Of a stretch of 64,000 bases of DNA, positions 59,402 through 64,000 are shown one piece after another. The translations under genes and the position numbers were made by a program. How positions within the stretch are numbered: the first letter of the stretch is position 1; each line of letters opens with the position of its first letter. Location: NCBI RefSeq assembly GCF_014762685.1, contig NZ_JABURM010000005.1, positions 124,001 through 188,000 of the forward strand, given 5' to 3'. Source of the stretch: Gracilimonas sp. (GTDB taxonomy: Bacteria; Bacteroidota; Rhodothermia; Balneolales; Balneolaceae). Under the pieces are notes generated by a model. The model did no database searches and had not been told where the DNA came from. It saw only the letters and a program-made list of their open reading frames with translations.

Positions 59402-61933
59402 ATGCACTCCTACAATCCGGATAAAATCGAGACCAAATGGCAAAAGTACTGGCTCGAAAATAAAACCTTTGAAACGCCCACCAATACTTCAAAACCCAAA
59501 TATTATGTGTTGGATATGTTTCCCTATCCAAGTGGCTCAGGACTTCATGTAGGCCATCCTGAGGGGTATACGGCTACGGATATCATCGCACGGTATAAGC
59601 GCATGAATGGATTTAATGTACTGCACCCGATCGGATGGGATGCTTTTGGATTACCGGCGGAACAATATGCGGTGAAGACCGGAACACATCCGCGAATTAC
59701 TACTGAGAAAAATGTGAACAAATTCCGGGAACAACTGCAAGCTATCGGCTTTAGTTATGACTGGGATCGCGAGGTAAATACTACGGACCCGAATTACTAC
59801 AAGTGGACGCAGTGGATCTTTCTTCAGCTTTATAAAAAAGGGCTCGCATACGAAGATGAAGTAGCGGTGAATTGGTGCCCCGAGTTGGGAACCGTACTTG
59901 CCAACGAGGAAGTGGTGGATGGAAAGAGTGAAGTAGGCGGATACCCTGTAGTTCGTAAACCCATGCGCCAATGGGTGCTCAAGATCACCGAATATGCCGA
60001 AGAATTACTTCAGGATTTGGAAGATCTGGACTGGCCGGAATCGCTCAAAGAAATGCAGCGCAACTGGATTGGTAAATCCATCGGGGCTGAGATTGATTTT
60101 GAGATAGCCGCGCATGATGAAAAACTGCGGGTATTTACGACCCGTCCGGATACTATTTTTGGAGCAACCTATATGGTTTTGGCTCCGGAGCATCATCTGG
60201 TAGAGAAAATTACAACGGATGAGCAGAATGAAGCGATCAACAATTACCGGGAGGAAGCAGCCAAGAAATCTGATTTAGAGCGACAGGAACTTAACAAAGA
60301 AAAAACGGGGGCTTTTACCGGAGCTTATGCAATTAATCCGGCTAATGGTAAAGAGATTCCGATTTGGATTGCTGATTACGTGCTGGCCAGTTATGGAACC
60401 GGGGCCATCATGGCAGTACCGGGACAAGATGAACGGGATTGGGAATTTGCGGAAAAATTTGACCTGGAAATAGTACGTACGGTAGAGCCGCCGGAAGATT
60501 TCGAGGGGAAAGCCTACACAGGTGAAGGCCCGGCCATCAATAGTGATTTTCTGAATGGACTGGATATTAAAAAAGCCAAAAAGAAGATCATCTCCTGGCT
60601 GGAAGAGAAAGGAGCCGGTAAGAAATCGGTGAATTATAAACTGCGTGACTGGCTGTTCTCCCGTCAGCGTTATTGGGGGGAACCGTTTCCGATCATCCAT
60701 GTGGATGGCGAACATAAAGCGCTGCCGGAATCCGAATTGCCTGTAACACTTCCAGAAGTTGATAAATATCAGCCTACCGGAGACGGGGAGCCGCCTTTGG
60801 CTAATGCTACAGACTGGGTGAATACCACTGATCCCGAAACCGGGAAGCCGGCCAAACGCGAAACCAACACCATGCCTCAATGGGCCGGTTCCTGCTGGTA
60901 CTACCTGCGCTACATCAGTCCGGAATTTGATGGCGGTCCCGTTGATCCCGATTATGAAAAATACTGGATGCCGGTGGATCTTTATGTGGGAGGTGCAGAA
61001 CATGCCGTGCTTCACCTGTTGTATGCCCGCTTCTGGCACAAAGTGTTGTATGATATCGGTGTGGTTTCAACCAAAGAGCCGTTTCAGAAATTGGTGAATC
61101 AAGGTATGATCCTGGGTGAAATGGAATTCACGGGCCCTGATGGTGAGAAAGTTGCCGAAGACAAAGTGGAGAAAAAGGGCGAAGGATTTGTTCTTAAGGG
61201 CACCGATACGAAAGTGGAAGCCCGGGCTCATAAAATGTCTAAAAGCCGTGGAAATGTTATCAATCCGGATAATGTGATTGCACAATACGGAGCTGATTCA
61301 CTGCGATTGTATGAAATGTTTATGGGTCCATTGGAGCAGGTGAAGCCGTGGAGTACCAAAGGGGTGGAAGGGGTGAACCGATTCTTGAACCGCGTATGGC
61401 GCTTACTGGTGGATGACGATTCCGGTGAGATCTCTGATAAAGTGAAAGACATCGAAGCTCAAAAAGAACACCTGAAACCACTGCATGAGGCTATTAAAAA
61501 AGTAACAGAAGACATTGAAAGTTTACGCTTCAATACTGCGATTTCTGCACTGATGATCTTTGTGAATGAGGCGAACGGCTGGAAGGAAATTCCCCTTTCG
61601 GTAGCCCGGGAATTTGTACAGATCCTGAATCCGTTTGCCCCCCATATTACTGAAGAGTTATGGAGAATGCTTGGTCATGAAGACACCCTTGCATATGAAG
61701 AGTGGCCTGAATTCAATGAAGAATTCCTGAAAGCGGATACGGTCACCTATCCGGTGCAGGTTAATGGGAAAGTCCGCGCCGACATCGAAGTGGATGCTGC
61801 CAAAGCTAAGGATAAAGATTACGTTTTGGGATTAGCCAAGGAAGAAGAGAACGTAGCTAAATACCTGGAAGAAGGTAATTTGGTAAAGGAGATCTTTGTA
61901 CCCGGAAGAATCGTTAATTTGGTGGTGAAGTAA
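59402..61933 (+). CDS. leuS: leucyl-tRNA synthetase
   Basis: An 843-residue class Ia synthetase. HIGH-like [22 protein letters not shown] (about residues 40-60), the editing domain (CP1) with [22 protein letters not shown] and [16 protein letters not shown], the [14 protein letters not shown] zinc-proximal region, and [13 protein letters not shown] (about 607-619) are clear. The anticodon-binding domain and a C-terminal [11 protein letters not shown] domain finish it. The length is normal for the bacterial type. A TATCTTTG at 59357-59364 could be a -7 promoter element. Its terminator is just after the stop. Confidence 0.98.
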   Translation: MHSYNPDKIETKWQKYWLENKTFETPTNTSKPKYYVLDMFPYPSGSGLHVGHPEGYTATDIIARYKRMNGFNVLHPIGWDAFGLPAEQYAVKTGTHPRITTEKNVNKFREQLQAIGFSYDWDREVNTTDPNYYKWTQWIFLQLYKKGLAYEDEVAVNWCPELGTVLANEEVVDGKSEVGGYPVVRKPMRQWVLKITEYAEELLQDLEDLDWPESLKEMQRNWIGKSIGAEIDFEIAAHDEKLRVFTTRPDTIFGATYMVLAPEHHLVEKITTDEQNEAINNYREEAAKKSDLERQELNKEKTGAFTGAYAINPANGKEIPIWIADYVLASYGTGAIMAVPGQDERDWEFAEKFDLEIVRTVEPPEDFEGKAYTGEGPAINSDFLNGLDIKKAKKKIISWLEEKGAGKKSVNYKLRDWLFSRQRYWGEPFPIIHVDGEHKALPESELPVTLPEVDKYQPTGDGEPPLANATDWVNTTDPETGKPAKRETNTMPQWAGSCWYYLRYISPEFDGGPVDPDYEKYWMPVDLYVGGAEHAVLHLLYARFWHKVLYDIGVVSTKEPFQKLVNQGMILGEMEFTGPDGEKVAEDKVEKKGEGFVLKGTDTKVEARAHKMSKSRGNVINPDNVIAQYGADSLRLYEMFMGPLEQVKPWSTKGVEGVNRFLNRVWRLLVDDDSGEISDKVKDIEAQKEHLKPLHEAIKKVTEDIESLRFNTAISALMIFVNEANGWKEIPLSVAREFVQILNPFAPHITEELWRMLGHEDTLAYEEWPEFNEEFLKADTVTYPVQVNGKVRADIEVDAAKAKDKDYVLGLAKEEENVAKYLEEGNLVKEIFVPGRIVNLVVK

Positions 61934-61953
61934 AACGGCTCGCTGAGCCGTTT
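61933..61953 (+). terminator. leuS terminator
   Basis: AAACGGCTC-gct-GAGCCGTTT, overlapping the stop region, followed by a T-rich tract. Confidence 0.85.
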
Positions 61954-61964
61954 ATACTTTTTTT

Positions 61965-62117
61965 GGAACCGGAGGTTCCGGTAGGTATTCCGAATGGGGA
62001 CGTTCGGAACGAGTAGAATCCAAACAGGTTTGGTAAGCTCAATAAAAATTGTTTAAAGAAAAACGCTCCGACGCGGAGCATCAGAGCGAGTAAAGTAGGG
62101 GCGAATCACATTCGCCC
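61965..62117. repeat. array of four further different palindromes between leuS and citrate synthase
   Basis: In 150 bases: GGAACC-gga-GGTTCC (61965-61979), TTCCGAA...TTCGGAA (61988-62009), GCTCCG-acg-CGGAGC (62065-62079) and GGGCGAAT-cac-ATTCGCCC (62099-62117). All are word-like palindromes unrelated to one another, in the convergent gap. Confidence 0.8.
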
Positions 62118-62131
62118 AATAGCTTAATTAT

Positions 62132-63301
62132 TTACCGTTTTTCAACAGGCACCCAATCAAGATGCTTCTCACCAACGTAAAGGGCACGAGGACGAATCAG
62201 GCGATTGTTGGCAGCCTGTTCCATAAAGTGACCGGTCCAGCCGGAAACACGGCTCATGGTAAAGATGCAGGTGTAGAGATCTGGCTGAATTCCAATGGAG
62301 TAATATACCGTTGCAGAAAAGAAATCCACGTTGGGATCAATGTTTTTCTCACTTTTCATCGTGTTTAACATGTCCATCGACCATGTGTACAATTCCTGAT
62401 GGCCGGTCTCTTCGGAAAGATCTTCGGACATGTGTTGAAGGAGCCGGGCACGAGGATCAAAGGTCTTATAAACCCGGTGTCCGAATCCGGATATTTTTTC
62501 TTTGTTTGCAAGCTTTTCTTTTGTGAAAGCTACGGCGTCGGCTTTGTCACCTTGTTCTTCAAGTTCGAGCAAAGTATTCATAACAGCCGTATTTGCCCCG
62601 CCATGTAGAGGGCCTTTCAGGGCACCAATCGCACCGGTTACTGCAGAATACATATCAGACTGTGTAGCACAAATGGTTCTGCAGGTGAAGGTAGAAGCAT
62701 TCATTCCGTGCTCGGCATGAAGAATCAGGCACAGGTCCATGGTTTTTTCAGCTTGCTCACCGGGTTTCTCACCATTCAGCATATATAAAAAGTTGAATGC
62801 AGTGCTTCCGTCTTTAAGTGGAGCAACCACATCTTTTCCGTGCCTTACGCGATCAAAAGCTGCAATGATGGTTGGGATCTTAGCTGTGATGTCAATAGCC
62901 TGTCCTTCAAATAAAGTATCATCAAACTTACCTTTGGTATCATCAAAATCAGCCAGCATGGAAACAGCTGTTCTGAGTACGGCCATTGGTTCTGCATCTT
63001 TGTCGGTTGCTTTGATGTAATCTAAAACCGGTTGTGGAATGTCCCGGTGTTCAATCAATAATTTCTTTAGACTTTCTAATTCGTCAGAATTTGGAAGGCG
63101 GTCATGCCACAGCAAAAAGCACACTTCTTCAAAAGTTGCGTTTTCAGCCAAAGTATCAATCAGGTAACCCGAATAGATTAATTCACCTTTTTGGCCGTCT
63201 ATAAAACTTTTAGTAGTCGAAAATGCTACGATACCATCAAGACCTCTGTTGATATGGGGATATTGTTGCTCGTCAAAGCCTGTGTGAATGCCTTCTGACA
63301 T
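62132..63301 (-). CDS. gltA: citrate synthase
   Basis: A 389-residue citrate synthase/methylcitrate synthase family enzyme. His residues of the active site appear in HAEHGMNAST, GALKGPLHGGANTAVM and the signature GFGHRVYKTFDPRA. The length is of the shorter Gram-positive/archaeal-like (type I) form. It condenses oxaloacetate with acetyl-CoA; propionyl-CoA use (methylcitrate) cannot be excluded. It has its own promoter region upstream (63302-63543) and converges on leuS. Confidence 0.96.
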   Translation of the reverse strand: MSEGIHTGFDEQQYPHINRGLDGIVAFSTTKSFIDGQKGELIYSGYLIDTLAENATFEEVCFLLWHDRLPNSDELESLKKLLIEHRDIPQPVLDYIKATDKDAEPMAVLRTAVSMLADFDDTKGKFDDTLFEGQAIDITAKIPTIIAAFDRVRHGKDVVAPLKDGSTAFNFLYMLNGEKPGEQAEKTMDLCLILHAEHGMNASTFTCRTICATQSDMYSAVTGAIGALKGPLHGGANTAVMNTLLELEEQGDKADAVAFTKEKLANKEKISGFGHRVYKTFDPRARLLQHMSEDLSEETGHQELYTWSMDMLNTMKSEKNIDPNVDFFSATVYYSIGIQPDLYTCIFTMSRVSGWTGHFMEQAANNRLIRPRALYVGEKHLDWVPVEKR

Positions 63302-63543
63302 TGTTACTCCAAATTTTGTTAATGATAAATTACTCGATAAGAACCAACTTAACGCCGTTAACGAATTTCACTTCCGGAGCGTTTAAAGCCGGTAAAAAAT
63401 TCCGATTCTCATATTTGAGAAGAGCACCGAATATACTAAAACCGACGCACAATTTTAAGTCAAAATGATTAAAATCACTTTAATAAAGCAACTGGATTTG
63501 AAGAAAATATGAAGATTCGTTGCGGAAATCTTTATCGTGTCTA

Positions 63544-64000
63544 TTATAACGACTTTGCCTCATTCCAATACTTATCCATTTCTTCCAGCGTAGATTCCTT
63601 CAGGGTTTTATTCTGTTCTTTTAGCTTCTTTTCGATGTATCGAAACCGTTCTTCAAATTTAGCATTGGTTTTGCGGAGGCTGTCTTCGGCATTCAGTTCA
63701 AAGTACCGGCTTACGTTTACGAGGGAGAACAGCACATCACCAAATTCATCCGATAGTTTTTCAAAATCATTTTCCTCAAGAGCTTCTTTGAATTCTTGCA
63801 GCTCCTCGTCCAGCTTTTCCCATGCTAGTTTCCATTCCGGCCAGTCAAAACCTACATTAGCAGCTTTCTCCTGCATCCGCTGTGCACGGATGAGGGCCGG
63901 AAGTTGTGAAGGCAGTCCGTCCAGTGTCGATTTCTTCCCTTCTTTTAACTTAATGTTTTCCCAGTTTTCAGAAACTTCGCTTTCTCCATTCACCTCGGTT
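63544..64000 (-). CDS. mazG: nucleoside triphosphate pyrophosphohydrolase MazG (5' part outside window)
   Basis: The C-terminal MazG domain of a longer protein; the reading frame stays open to the window edge, so the gene is truncated by the window, not by mutation. The domain carries KLDEELQEFKEAL and EKLSDEFGDVLFSLVNVSRYF, the EExxE and ExxD helices binding Mg2+, and ends EMDKYWNEAKSL as usual. MazG hydrolyses NTPs and limits (p)ppGpp-related or damaged nucleotides. The N-terminal MazG domain should lie beyond 64000. Confidence 0.93.
   Translation of the reverse strand, partial: TEVNGESEVSENWENIKLKEGKKSTLDGLPSQLPALIRAQRMQEKAANVGFDWPEWKLAWEKLDEELQEFKEALEENDFEKLSDEFGDVLFSLVNVSRYFELNAEDSLRKTNAKFEERFRYIEKKLKEQNKTLKESTLEEMDKYWNEAKSL

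Noticed and set aside
60275-61039. 254-codon open frame antisense to leuS
   Set aside because: The opposite strand encodes conserved leuS regions; the translation has no recognisable feature.
1-64000. CRISPR arrays, insertion sequences, integrases, prophage or restriction systems
   Set aside because: No regularly spaced direct repeats and no recombinase, transposase, Cas, methylase-endonuclease or phage structural motifs were seen.

Overview
The window reads as chromosomal DNA of a moderately AT-rich (roughly 40% GC by eye), Gram-negative, aerobic, probably salt-tolerant member of the FCB group, most likely Balneolota/Rhodothermota (Balneolaceae-like). Supporting signs are a type IX secretion (T9SS) accessory protein (PorD/DUF4835), a secreted protease ending in a T9SS sorting domain with the NYPNPFN signature, an ECF sigma/TPR-kinase pair, lipoproteins with DUF4382-type domains, and two sets of glycine-betaine uptake genes. 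No rRNA, CRISPR array, phage gene, integrase or transposase was found. One tRNA (Leu, CAG) is present. The genus assignment is inference.

Layout. 1-2.3 kb: a divergent heme-copper-oxidase-like operon and an Rrf2 (Fe-S type) regulator, with twin palindromic operators between them. 2.4-5.8 kb: ECF sigma factor plus Ser/Thr kinase with TPRs. 6.1-11.1 kb: a small exported protein, then a five-gene operon (His-rich TPR protein, MddA-type methanethiol methyltransferase, two SAM methyltransferases, OsmC). 11.1-13.3 kb: DUF3095 cyclase-like protein and a DUF4382 lipoprotein. 13.6-17.2 kb: a FixABCX-like electron-transfer flavoprotein operon with a different palindrome in each gap. 17.3-21.2 kb: PorD, a PorV-like barrel, and a helix-hairpin-helix protein fused to a barrel. 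21.2-26.7 kb: sulfate uptake and activation (SLC13 permease, CysQ, CysD, CysNC). 26.9-31.2 kb: betaine ABC transporter (ProVWX) and a porin. 31.5-39.4 kb: assorted enzymes including an M1 peptidase, a diheme cytochrome, a lone betaine-binding lipoprotein, a CBS protein and a hydrolase. 39.5-43.1 kb: an Nramp-like transporter lacking the metal-ligand residues, in one operon with the 5-oxoprolinase genes pxpABC. 43.3-46.9 kb: T9SS metalloprotease and sensor histidine kinase. 46.9-47.2 kb: tRNA-Leu with a duplicated tail. 47.3-53.2 kb: dienelactone hydrolase and the gatB-(thioredoxin-like)-tpiA-purD operon. 53.3-55.5 kb: LuxE-like and LuxC-like pair. 55.5-59.1 kb: an AT-rich, opposite-strand pair of surface-protein genes. 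59.2-64 kb: a stranded second LuxC-like 3' end, then leuS, citrate synthase and a partial MazG gene.

How the parts fit. Sulfate is taken up and activated to APS/PAPS by the cys operon; the MddA operon could methylate excess thiols. Betaine import fits osmoprotection. FixABCX carries electrons from a donor such as NADH or acyl-CoA dehydrogenases towards quinone, and possibly ferredoxin. PxpABC recycles 5-oxoproline to glutamate, and the Nramp-like protein next to it may feed it substrate rather than metal.

The most notable points are (1) the Nramp-like/PxpABC operon, (2) evidence that the 55.5-59.2 kb segment was inserted at the 3' end of a luxC-like gene and left a diverged copy of that end behind, (3) the Rrf2-controlled oxidase-like operon lacking the two adjacent CuB histidines, and (4) a scatter of unrelated small palindromic repeats in intergenic DNA, one translated in frame inside the LuxE-like gene and one supplying the start codon of the LuxC-like gene.
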